Origin: Candidatus Parcubacteria bacterium
Lineage (GTDB): Bacteria > Patescibacteriota > Minisyncoccia > UBA6257 > 2-01-FULL-56-20
NCBI GenBank assembly: GCA_027355945.1
Contig: DAIEHA010000001.1
Coordinates: 67,390-106,574 of the forward strand
Length of the DNA stretch: 39,185 nucleotides
Reading direction: 5' to 3'
In this document: positions 22,455 through 30,852 of the stretch, in pieces
Position numbering within the stretch: position 1 is the stretch's first letter
Layout of the letters: the number at the start of each line of letters is the position of its first letter
The notes under the pieces: model-generated
What the model was told of the DNA's origin: nothing
The model's database searches: none
The model's input: only the letters and a program-made list of their open reading frames with translations
Program-made: the position numbers and the translations under genes

Positions 22455-23981
22455 ATGGCCTACGAAATAATCGAAAAACTTAAAAGGGACATCGAGGGAT
22501 ATAAAGAGAAGCCCGAATGGGCTGAGGTCGGCCGCATCATCGAGGTCGGTGACGGCATCGTGAAGATCCTTGGCCTGCGCAATGCGGTGAGCCAGGAGAT
22601 CCTTATCATAGAGACCCCGCATGGCGAACGCGCGGCGCTCGCGCTCAACCTCGAGGAGGAATCCATCGGCGCGCTCGTGCTCGGGGATTTCCTTGCGATC
22701 GAGATGGGCAACACCGTGCGCCGCACGGGCGAAGTGCTTTCCATCCCGGTAGGAGACGAGCTCATTGGCCGCGTGCTGGATCCGCTCGGCGAACCCCTCG
22801 ACGGACAGGGACCGGTGTTCAAGGATGCCACTAAGGCTAAGCGCAACAAGCTCGAGGAGCGCGCGCCGTCGGTCTTGGAGCGCGAATCGGTGAATACGCC
22901 GATCCATACGGGCATCAAGGCCATCGATGCGATGATCCCCATCGGCCGCGGCCAGCGCGAACTTATCATCGGCGACCGTTCCATCGGAAAGACCGCGATC
23001 GCGCTCGATACCATATTGAACCAGAAGAACGACAAAGGGCGCCGTACGCCGGTCTGCATCTATGTCGCGATCGGCCAGAAGGAGTCGAAGGTCGTGCGTA
23101 TCGCGGAGACGCTTCGCCAGTTCGGGGCGTTCCAATATTCGATCATCGTATCCGCATCCGCATCGTCGCCGGCGGCCATGTGGTATCTTGCGCCGTACGC
23201 CGGATGCGCCATAGGGGAATATTTCCGGGACAAGGGGATGGACGCGCTCATCGTCTATGACGACCTTTCGAAGCATGCATGGGCGTATCGCCAGATCTCC
23301 CTTTTGCTCCGCCGTCCGCCGGGCCGCGAGGCGTATCCGGGCGACGTATTCTATCTCCATTCGCGCCTCCTCGAGCGTGCCGCAAAACTTTCAAAGGAGA
23401 AGGGCGGGGGGTCCCTTACCGCGCTTCCGATCGTTGAAACGCAGCTCGGCGACGTGACGGCGTACATCCCGACGAACATCATCTCCATCACCGACGGACA
23501 GATCTTCCTCGAGACGGATCTCTTCAACCAGGGCCAGCGTCCGGCGCTCAACGTCGGCATCTCGGTGTCGCGCGTCGGTTCCGCCGCGCAGACGAAGGCG
23601 ATGAAGAAGGTGGCGAGCAAGTTGAAGCTTGCCCATGCCCAGTTCCGCGAACTCCAGGCGTTCGCCCAGTTCGCGACGGATATGGACGAAGCGACCCGCA
23701 AGCGCATCCTTCAGGGGCAGAAGATCAACGAGGTGCTCAAGCAGGATGATCTCGCGCCGATGCCCTTCGAGGAGCAGACATGCGTGTTCTATGCCATTCT
23801 CAACGATTGGTTCAAGGATGTCGCGGTCGATGATGTGAAGAGAACGGAGGGCGATCTTGTGGAGCACCTCCGCCGCGTGCACGAAGAGGATGTCTTGAAG
23901 CCGATCCGCGAGACGGGCGACTTCACTCCCGAGATGGAAGCAAAATTAAAGGCCGCGTTGGAGATATTCTTCACGAAGTGA
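22455..23981 (+). CDS. atpA: F1 ATP synthase subunit alpha
   Basis: The non-catalytic nucleotide-binding subunit of the alpha3-beta3 head. 508 residues, full length. Domains: N-terminal beta barrel (VGRIIEVGDGIVKILGLRNA), the P-loop GDRSIGKT at residues 173-180 (the family usually has GDRQTGKT), the arginine-finger region (LFNQGQRPALNVGISVSRVG), and a C-terminal helical domain. Start chosen at MAYEIIEKLKRDIEGY, 27 bases after atpH. Confidence 0.96.
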   Translation: MAYEIIEKLKRDIEGYKEKPEWAEVGRIIEVGDGIVKILGLRNAVSQEILIIETPHGERAALALNLEEESIGALVLGDFLAIEMGNTVRRTGEVLSIPVGDELIGRVLDPLGEPLDGQGPVFKDATKAKRNKLEERAPSVLERESVNTPIHTGIKAIDAMIPIGRGQRELIIGDRSIGKTAIALDTILNQKNDKGRRTPVCIYVAIGQKESKVVRIAETLRQFGAFQYSIIVSASASSPAAMWYLAPYAGCAIGEYFRDKGMDALIVYDDLSKHAWAYRQISLLLRRPPGREAYPGDVFYLHSRLLERAAKLSKEKGGGSLTALPIVETQLGDVTAYIPTNIISITDGQIFLETDLFNQGQRPALNVGISVSRVGSAAQTKAMKKVASKLKLAHAQFRELQAFAQFATDMDEATRKRILQGQKINEVLKQDDLAPMPFEEQTCVFYAILNDWFKDVAVDDVKRTEGDLVEHLRRVHEEDVLKPIRETGDFTPEMEAKLKAALEIFFTK

Positions 23982-24049
23982 GCGCGGACCGGGGCGTGGC
24001 CCCCGGAGGACGGACCGGAATCATGAGTGCCGCAAACTAAGATATCCAT

Positions 24050-24988
24050 ATGGAATCAGGGCAGAACCTCAAGCGACGCATGAAGAGCGTCCAGAATATC
24101 GGGCAGATCACGAAGGCGATGGAGCTCGTGGAAGCGACGAAGATGCGCCGCTCCCAGGAGCTTGCGCTTCATTCCCGTCCGTATGCGTATGCCGCTCTCG
24201 AGCTTCTTGGGATCCTCTCCGATATAAAGGACGTGCCTGTGCCGCCGATCCTCCGCGAACGGCCGGTGGTGCGGACGGCGTTCCTTCTCATGACCTCCGA
24301 CCGCGGCCTTGCGGGATCTTTCAATAGTTCCGTGATCCGCAAGTTCGAACAGTTCGTGAAGGCGAACGGCATCGATCCCGCCGACGCGTCGAAATACTGC
24401 TTCATCGCCGTCGGACAGAAGGCGAAGACCTATCTCGAGCGGCGCAAGATGAACGTTGCTGCGTCGTTCATCCGGACGGGCGATCTCGCGAAGTTCAGCG
24501 AGGCGGAACCGATCGCGGACGCGCTGATCAAAGGGTATCTTTCGCACGAGTTCGACAAGGTGGTCGCATTCTTTACGACATTCGTGACCGCCCTCCGTCA
24601 GGACGCCGTCCAGCGCGACATCCTTCCCGTGACGTATGAGACGATCAGGCAGTCCATCGAGGAGACCATCCCGCGTGCGGGCCGATATGCCGATTATGCC
24701 CGGTCGGAATCGTTCCTCGACGGCCGCGAAAGGGAATACCTCATCGAACCATCGCCGCGCGAGGTGCTCGAGGAGCTCGCACCGGCGCTCCTCAGGACCC
24801 GTGTGTACCATGCCATCCTCGAGGCGAACGCATCCGAGCATTCCGCGCGCCGCGTCGCCATGAAGAATGCGTCCGACAATGCCGCCGACCTTTCGGATTC
24901 CCTTACGATGATCTACAACAAGTCACGCCAAGCTGCCATCACGAACCAGATCATCGAGGTGACCTCGGGCGCAAAGGCCTTGGAATAA
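24050..24988 (+). CDS. atpG: F1 ATP synthase subunit gamma
   Basis: The central rotor shaft. N-terminal helix LKRRMKSVQNIGQITKAMEL and VEATKMRRSQ, the DRGLAGSFNSSVIRKF core, and the C-terminal helix LTMIYNKSRQAAITNQIIEV ending in TSGAKALE are diagnostic. At 312 residues it is slightly longer than usual (about 290), the extra being in the middle. A GC hairpin (CCGGGG 23989-23994 with CCCCGG 24001-24006) lies in the 68-base gap upstream. Confidence 0.94.
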   Translation: MESGQNLKRRMKSVQNIGQITKAMELVEATKMRRSQELALHSRPYAYAALELLGILSDIKDVPVPPILRERPVVRTAFLLMTSDRGLAGSFNSSVIRKFEQFVKANGIDPADASKYCFIAVGQKAKTYLERRKMNVAASFIRTGDLAKFSEAEPIADALIKGYLSHEFDKVVAFFTTFVTALRQDAVQRDILPVTYETIRQSIEETIPRAGRYADYARSESFLDGREREYLIEPSPREVLEELAPALLRTRVYHAILEANASEHSARRVAMKNASDNAADLSDSLTMIYNKSRQAAITNQIIEVTSGAKALE

Positions 24989-26386
<1,398 letters not shown>

Positions 26387-26426
26387 CCGCGCACGCCCCA
26401 GACGGGAAACCAAGAACCACATACCA

Positions 26427-26681
26427 ATGAAGCTCGGGGTCTATTCACTGCAAAAGGTCCTTTTCGAAGGAGAGGCGCGCTCGGTGACGTGCGTCACGAA
26501 GGCGGGCGAGATAACATTCCTCGATCATCACGAGCCGCTCATCTCCATCCTTGCAAAAGGGGTGATGAGGATCTCGGATAAGGACCGCCACGAGCATTAC
26601 ATCTCCGTCCGTTCGGGGTTCCTTGAGATCGATTCCAACAATACCGCGAAGCTTCTCATCGAAGAGGACGCTGCGCGATAG
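26427..26681 (+). CDS. atpC: F1 ATP synthase subunit epsilon, N-terminal domain only
   Basis: Usually about 135 residues: a beta-sandwich plus a C-terminal helical hairpin that can lock the rotor. Here only 84 residues, covering the sandwich (YSLQKVLFEGEARSVTCVTK; GEITFLDHHEPLISILAKG) and ending IEEDAAR where the hairpin would begin. So the inhibitory domain is absent. No frame carrying the missing helices follows. Confidence 0.9.
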   Translation: MKLGVYSLQKVLFEGEARSVTCVTKAGEITFLDHHEPLISILAKGVMRISDKDRHEHYISVRSGFLEIDSNNTAKLLIEEDAAR

Positions 26682-26710
26682 CGGCCGTATAAATCAAATA
26701 TGATATAAGG

Positions 26711-27169
26711 ATGATATCCGAGACCGAGATGAAGCCGTTGGTGAAGTTCCGGACTGCGTCGGACCACTATGCTGCGGATGCGTGCGTCGTATGGTGCTAC
26801 GATGATCGATTTTATGGATTGCTCAAAGAGTTCGGGAAGAAGCAAAAATTCGGGAATATCGACCTCGTGAAGGTTGCAGGAGGCGCGAAGGGGCTCGCGC
26901 AGGGCACTACGCCGTCCGCGGAACGGGATTTTCTCATCGCGCAGATAAAGACATCCGTGCGGCTCCATCACACGAAGCGCATCGTGCTCATGCTCCACCG
27001 GGATTGCGGAGCGTATGGCGGAACGAAGGCGTTCCCGGATGCCATTACGGAAAAGGAGCGGTATGCCGCGGATTTGAGGGCTGCAAAGGAATATGTGAGG
27101 AGGGAAGCGCCTGCGGTTCCAGTGGAGGCGTATTTTGCGGATTTCGACGGACTCTATAGTCTGGAATAA
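26711..27169 (+). CDS. Beta-carbonic-anhydrase-like zinc protein
   Basis: A 152-residue protein with the full metal pattern of beta-class carbonic anhydrases: C29-x-D31-x-R33 (VVWCYDDRF) and H96-x2-C99 (LMLHRDCGAYGG). Three zinc ligands (C29, H96, C99) and the Asp-Arg dyad are in place. The fold order (strand, CxDxR, helix, then a strand into HxxC-Gly) is right, but it is shorter than classical enzymes (about 200), and the middle segment KVAGGAKGLAQG is the counterpart of their Gly-rich loop. Reversible CO2 hydration is the natural guess; other zinc chemistry is possible. Start choice ATG 26711; ATG 26729 is an alternative. It follows atpC by 29 bases. Confidence 0.65.
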   Translation: MISETEMKPLVKFRTASDHYAADACVVWCYDDRFYGLLKEFGKKQKFGNIDLVKVAGGAKGLAQGTTPSAERDFLIAQIKTSVRLHHTKRIVLMLHRDCGAYGGTKAFPDAITEKERYAADLRAAKEYVRREAPAVPVEAYFADFDGLYSLE

Positions 27170-27213
27170 CGGGGCTTTGGAGAAGGGAGCTCGTGCTTCT
27201 TTGCGGGGATTCA

Positions 27214-27242
27214 TTGACCGCATTGTCCTGAGAGCGTATGAT
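27214..27242 (+). promoter_or_regulatory. Sigma70-type promoter of the CsoSCA-like gene
   Basis: TTGACC (27214-27219) and TATGAT (27237-27242), spacer exactly 17 bases. A strong Shine-Dalgarno AAGGAGGG (27253-27260) precedes the ATG by 5 bases, one of the very few in this window. Confidence 0.75.
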
Positions 27243-27265
27243 TTGGCAAGCAAAAGGAGGGAAGC

Positions 27266-28336
27266 ATGAAAACCATTGAGACGGTGATACGCCGCAATAC
27301 CGCCTACTCCAATTTTTTCATCGAAAAGAAAGAATACCGCCACTGGTACCGCCGTCCTGATATCCATCCCACCGCGATAGGGGTGTGGATGTGCATGGAT
27401 GGACGCTGCAGCCCCGATGTGTTCGGAATGGTTCCCGGCATCCTCGAATTCTGGAGGAATGGAGGGTGCCTTTTCGATCTCGGATGGCTCGGGTTCCAGC
27501 CGAGCTTCAAGGACTGGTATCTGCATGCGAGAATGAATGGACGCCAATGCCTCGTGGTGCTGGTGGATCATTTTTCGGGAAGCGATCCAAGGAAGCTCGG
27601 ATGCGCCGCGCATGGATGCGATGATGCCGCCGCAAGGATGGCAACATGGTCCCAGGTGGAGGATCTCTGGAGCGATTTCGAGGAGGATGACGGGACCCGC
27701 AATCTGTATGCGATCGCATGCGGACTCGATACGGACACCCACACGCTCGTGTTTCGGAGACGGAAAGGAGGGGAGGTGTTCGATCTTGCAACGGCGTGGG
27801 ATCTCACCGAACGGGAACTTACGGAAGCGCTCACGGAGTTTTATGCCGGCGAGCTTCCGCAGGATATCGTGCGGGATATCGTGCCATGGGCCTCGGGAAA
27901 CATCCTGTATGGCAGGAACACCGGTGCAGCGGGACGTTCTCCGCAGGGTCACAGGGAGTCGGTGATTGCTGTGGGGCGCGGGCTCGACTGGTTCGGCATG
28001 AACGAAGCGCTCGTGATAGGGCCATTCTCCCCGGATTTCGAGGAGATGGTAGCCGTTGCGGCGAAGATCGTCATGCACAACATCGAATCGGAAGCGATCA
28101 GTCCGAGCAGGGGCGCGGTGCTGCTTGCCGCGGCACCGTTCCATCCGCACGAGGGCAAACCCGGAAGGCGTATGGCGGCACGAAAGGCCGAGCATCTTGC
28201 AAAGGGTGTCGAGAAGGTCATCCGAAGCACCGTTCCCGGTCTCGTGCCGTATCTGCATTGCGCGGTAGGGATTGTGGATAACGATACCCGCCGTCTGCGG
28301 ATCGAGCGTCGCAATGATCTGCAGACCCTCGTGTAA
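27266..28336 (+). CDS. CsoSCA-like (carboxysomal-type beta) carbonic anhydrase homologue
   Basis: A 356-residue protein. C43-x-D45-x-R47 (MCMDGRCSPD) matches the beta carbonic anhydrase zinc and dyad motif. The His and second Cys are H102 and C113 (VDHFSGSDPRKLGCAAHGCD), spaced H-x10-C, the spacing I recall for the epsilon/CsoSCA carboxysome shell enzyme (C173, H242, C253). The C-terminal 200 residues form a second domain without recognisable zinc ligands, also a CsoSCA trait. No carboxysome shell, RuBisCO or bicarbonate transporter gene is in the window, so the role is open. It has its own promoter, an unusually good Shine-Dalgarno and a strong terminator: an autonomous transcription unit. 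Confidence 0.6.
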   Translation: MKTIETVIRRNTAYSNFFIEKKEYRHWYRRPDIHPTAIGVWMCMDGRCSPDVFGMVPGILEFWRNGGCLFDLGWLGFQPSFKDWYLHARMNGRQCLVVLVDHFSGSDPRKLGCAAHGCDDAAARMATWSQVEDLWSDFEEDDGTRNLYAIACGLDTDTHTLVFRRRKGGEVFDLATAWDLTERELTEALTEFYAGELPQDIVRDIVPWASGNILYGRNTGAAGRSPQGHRESVIAVGRGLDWFGMNEALVIGPFSPDFEEMVAVAAKIVMHNIESEAISPSRGAVLLAAAPFHPHEGKPGRRMAARKAEHLAKGVEKVIRSTVPGLVPYLHCAVGIVDNDTRRLRIERRNDLQTLV

Positions 28337-28347
28337 GGTGCAGCAAA

Positions 28348-28361
28348 GGGCCGCGTGGCCC
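28348..28361 (+). terminator. Small GC hairpin after the CsoSCA-like gene
   Basis: GGGCC, loop GCGT, GGCCC, 11 bases after the stop; no T-run of its own, precedes the main terminator. Confidence 0.4.
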
Positions 28362-28370
28362 TCGATACAC

Positions 28371-28398
28371 GCCGGAAGCGCAACGCTTCCGGCTTTTT
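28371..28398 (+). terminator. Strong intrinsic terminator
   Basis: GCCGGAAGCG (28371-28380), loop CAA, CGCTTCCGGC (28384-28393), then TTTTT. A perfect 10-bp stem. Confidence 0.92.
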
Positions 28399-28422
28399 CA
28401 TTCCATCAGCTTCCGGATGAGG

Positions 28423-28428
28423 TATACT
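28423..28428 (+). promoter_or_regulatory. -10 box of the PIG-L deacetylase gene
   Basis: TATACT, 9 bases before ATG 28438. It argues against the in-frame ATG at 28417, which is upstream of it. Confidence 0.5.
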
Positions 28429-28437
28429 ATGATGACC

Positions 28438-29193
28438 ATGGACCATATACGTACAACTCGCGGCAGGGCTCGCGGCAACGGACGCGCCGGAAGCCATCCG
28501 TTCCTCGGCAAGCGCATCGTGGTGCTCACCGCGCATCCCGATGATGAAGGAATTGCCGCCGGCACCATGTATGAGAACCATAAAACAGGAGGGAAGACAT
28601 TCCTCATCTGCGCCACATATGGAGAAAAGGGGAAATCGCATCTTGCGAGACCCGTATCCGACGCGGCACTGAAGCGCATACGAAAGGCAGAGTTGCGTGA
28701 AGCGGCAAAGGTGCTCAAGGTGGACGAGGTGCGTTTCCTTGGTCTTCCTGACGCTGGAGTCAAGGAGCGTTCCCGCGAGCTTTTTGAAAAGGTCATGCGG
28801 GCCGTGACGCGGATCAAGCCTGAATATATCCTGAGCTTCGGTCCCGACGGGATGAGCGGGCATCTGGATCATATCGCGGTCGGCGCAGCAGCACGGCGCG
28901 TCGCGAGGAAGCTCCGCATCCCGCTTGCGGCATTCACAAGGGCGGATACGGGGCCGCATTCCGATGAACGGAGGAAATTCTTTCTGGACCGTAGAAAGTT
29001 CGGGAAATATGCGCGTACGATGCCGGAATACCGGAAAGGCGATATAAAGGTGGCCATCGATCCTGCGATAAAGCGCCGCGCATTGAGGCGCCATGTTTCC
29101 CAATTCGGCACCGGAGATCCGTTCGCACAGCTGCCGAAAAAGGTCGCGGCGCAGTTCATGGGCAGCGAGCATTTCATACGGGAGGATGTCTGA
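28438..29193 (+). CDS. PIG-L family deacetylase
   Basis: Zinc-dependent N-deacetylase family (LmbE/PIG-L), acting on N-acetyl sugars or related amides. Zinc site: AHPDDE at residues 32-37 (H33, D36) and S-G-H142-L-D-H145 (SGHLDHIAVG); D35 is the likely base. 251 residues with the chosen start; a basic, Gly/Arg-rich first 20 residues precede the core IVVLTAHPDDEGIAAGTMYE. No signal peptide, so cytoplasmic. Substrate unknown; an envelope glycan precursor or detoxification role is possible. It stands alone, with its own terminator upstream. Confidence 0.85.
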   Translation: MDHIRTTRGRARGNGRAGSHPFLGKRIVVLTAHPDDEGIAAGTMYENHKTGGKTFLICATYGEKGKSHLARPVSDAALKRIRKAELREAAKVLKVDEVRFLGLPDAGVKERSRELFEKVMRAVTRIKPEYILSFGPDGMSGHLDHIAVGAAARRVARKLRIPLAAFTRADTGPHSDERRKFFLDRRKFGKYARTMPEYRKGDIKVAIDPAIKRRALRRHVSQFGTGDPFAQLPKKVAAQFMGSEHFIREDV

Positions 29194-29213
29194 GCGCCGC
29201 GCCGCGTGCATGA

Positions 29214-29219
29214 TATAAT
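29214..29219 (+). promoter_or_regulatory. -10 box of the Gmad2 protein gene
   Basis: Consensus TATAAT, 6 bases before ATG 29226; no -35 seen. Confidence 0.5.
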
Positions 29220-29225
29220 GGGGAT

Positions 29226-29711
29226 ATGAAACCGATCACCATCCTCAAGGTACTGGTCTTCGTGCTTGCGGCCATCATCATCGTCCTTCTTGGCGCGCTC
29301 TTCTTCTATAATCCCGCAAAGGCGCCTTCGGGAGGGCCGAGCGGGTCCGCTGCACCCGTCACCATTGCTACGGGAGACGGCACGCTCGCGGTATCGCCCT
29401 CCTCTCTCCAGCCTGATATGGCCGTCACATCGCCCCTCTCCCTCGAGGGGGTGGTGAGGGGCGGCGGATGGTTCTTCGAGGGGACGTTCCCGATAGAGAT
29501 CGTCGATGCGAACGGTATGGTGATCGGATCGACGACCGCACGCGCCGAAGGCGATTGGATGACGACGGGCACTGTAGCCTGGACCGCCGTGCTCGCATTC
29601 ACACCGCCCGCTTACAGCACGTCGGGACTCCTGCTTTTCAAGAACGACAACCCATCCGGCAGCACGTCGACCGTGCGGCTTCTCCAGGTTCCGATACGAT
29701 TCCCGCAATAA
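29226..29711 (+). CDS. Membrane-anchored protein with Gmad2 immunoglobulin-like domain
   Basis: One N-terminal anchor (residues 8-28, KVLVFVLAAIIIVLLGALFF), a Pro/Ser/Gly linker, then a Gmad2-type domain: LSLEGVVRGGGWFFEGTFPI with the conserved W-F-F-E, IVDANGMVIGSTTARAEGDW and MTT, and a closing SGLLLFKNDNPSGST. Gmad2 domains occur in Gram-positive germination and stress proteins and are frequent in this lineage as lone membrane-anchored units. The domain would face outward. Role unknown; possibly envelope binding. Confidence 0.75.
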   Translation: MKPITILKVLVFVLAAIIIVLLGALFFYNPAKAPSGGPSGSAAPVTIATGDGTLAVSPSSLQPDMAVTSPLSLEGVVRGGGWFFEGTFPIEIVDANGMVIGSTTARAEGDWMTTGTVAWTAVLAFTPPAYSTSGLLLFKNDNPSGSTSTVRLLQVPIRFPQ

Positions 29712-29729
29712 CAGGAAGGATCAAGGATC

Positions 29730-30272
29730 ATGAGTTTTGAAAGGACCGCCCCGATCGAGGGCAACGATAAAGAGGATTCCGCCGGAGGATTCGACGTCGA
29801 TTTTTCATTTGAAAGCGATATTTCCGCACCGGTCGAGGCGATGGACAAAGTGGCTCGCTGCATGCGGGATCTTAATTGGCCCGAGGATGAGACGGATGCC
29901 TTTACGGGTGCCGTGAAAGAGGCTGTTACGAACGCAGTGGTGCACAGCAATCTCGACATCCGTCACGAGGAGGGAGAGGATGTTGAGACGTATACCCGTC
30001 GGATCCGTGAGGCGTCAGGAGGGGATTCGGGAAGGAAGAAGGTGGAGGTGACCGTTGAGGCGCGCATGAACGATATCGTGGTGAAGGTGAAGGATGAAGG
30101 AACCTATGTGATGGAGATCGATACGCACGACGATCCCACGTCGTCGGGCCGGCTCTATCTTCCCCACGGCAGGGAGCAGTTCCTCATATTCAGCGGATGC
30201 GACGAGGTCATGTCATACCCCGGGGAGGTCGTGCTTATCAAGCATCGCGGCGGCGCGCAGGAAGGAGCGTGA
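29730..30272 (+). CDS. RsbW-like ATPase (anti-sigma/serine kinase type)
   Basis: A 180-residue HATPase_c_2 protein. N-box GAVKEAVTNAVVHSN (E64 and N68), and a D-x-G box VKVKDEGT (D122 to G124), followed by a looser G2 region (LPHGREQFLIFSGCDEV). These ATP-binding elements are those of RsbW/SpoIIAB serine kinases that bind sigma factors or STAS anti-anti-sigma proteins. A 40-residue acidic N-terminal extension precedes the fold and an insert with several charged residues separates the two boxes. No STAS protein, PP2C phosphatase or alternative sigma factor gene is nearby, so the partner is unknown. It overlaps the mpg 3' end by 35 bases on the opposite strand. Confidence 0.7.
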   Translation: MSFERTAPIEGNDKEDSAGGFDVDFSFESDISAPVEAMDKVARCMRDLNWPEDETDAFTGAVKEAVTNAVVHSNLDIRHEEGEDVETYTRRIREASGGDSGRKKVEVTVEARMNDIVVKVKDEGTYVMEIDTHDDPTSSGRLYLPHGREQFLIFSGCDEVMSYPGEVVLIKHRGGAQEGA

Positions 30273-30825
30273 AGTTGTATCGTCTGGCGCTCCATACGGG
30301 ACCGGCATACTCGACCCCTATCCGTTTTGATGCGACGATCCGCGGCGTTTCGCGCCCAGGAAGCAGGGGATGCGATTCAAACCAGACGCCGTTCTTTCTT
30401 TGTGCGGCAAGGCCGTTCATGCGGCCGGTGACGCCGAGATAGCGGGCGAGGAGTCCGGGGCCTTTGATGGCGTCCGTTGCTGCCGCATCGCGGGAGGGTC
30501 CTTGTTCAGGCATGCCGGCACGGAGGAGTACCGCAGCGGGATAATGTTCGGGCCCCGTGACGACGTTCACCATCCAGTGCATGCCGTATACGAGATAGAC
30601 GTAGAATGCGCCGGGAGGTCCGAACATGGGGCGATTGCGGGGCGTGAGGCCCCGGCTCGCATGCGATGCGCGGTCCTGCGGACCATCGTAGGCCTCCGTT
30701 TCGGTGATCATGAGCACGCGGCGGTCGCCGGGCAGGAGGTCGCTCACGATCAAGGCGCCAAGGAGTTCCCGGGCCACCTCCGTTGTTGGCCTATCGAAGA
30801 ATGAACGGGGCAATATCGTTCCCAT
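30238..30825 (-). CDS. mpg: 3-methyladenine DNA glycosylase (AAG/MPG family)
   Basis: Removes alkylated bases at the first step of base-excision repair. Start ATG at 30825 gives MGTILPRSFFDRPTTEVARE, the family N-terminus. The active-site segment is MITETEAYDGPQDRASHASR with catalytic Glu E44, followed by RNRPMFGPPGAFYVYLVYGM and HWMVNVV. 195 residues, normal. The frame continues much further upstream, antisense to nth, but that part has no family similarity and is rejected. It is divergent from nth across 27 bases and convergent with the RsbW-like gene. Confidence 0.92.
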   Translation of the reverse strand: MGTILPRSFFDRPTTEVARELLGALIVSDLLPGDRRVLMITETEAYDGPQDRASHASRGLTPRNRPMFGPPGAFYVYLVYGMHWMVNVVTGPEHYPAAVLLRAGMPEQGPSRDAAATDAIKGPGLLARYLGVTGRMNGLAAQRKNGVWFESHPLLPGRETPRIVASKRIGVEYAGPVWSARRYNFTLLPARRRDA

Positions 30826-30835
30826 GGTATTTTTG

Positions 30836-30843
30836 ATTATAAT
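30836..30843. promoter_or_regulatory. Palindromic -10 element shared by mpg and nth
   Basis: ATTATAAT is its own reverse complement, so a perfect TATAAT is read on both strands: 30838-30843 toward nth (9 bases before its ATG) and 30841-30836 toward mpg (10 bases before its ATG). The whole divergent intergenic region is 27 bases. Clear -35 boxes are not evident. Confidence 0.7.
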
Positions 30844-30852
30844 GGAAGCACC

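Noticed and set aside
23989-24006. Terminator between atpA and atpG
   Set aside because: The hairpin has no T-run, and atpG-D-C continue the operon; probably only local structure.
26597-28258. Long minus-strand open frame (about 550 codons) opposite the carbonic-anhydrase-like genes
   Set aside because: It crosses two genes, a promoter and atpC, and shows no domain; codon-bias shadow.
27820-28336. Second zinc site in the C-terminal half of the CsoSCA-like protein
   Set aside because: The few His and Cys residues there do not form a carbonic-anhydrase spacing.
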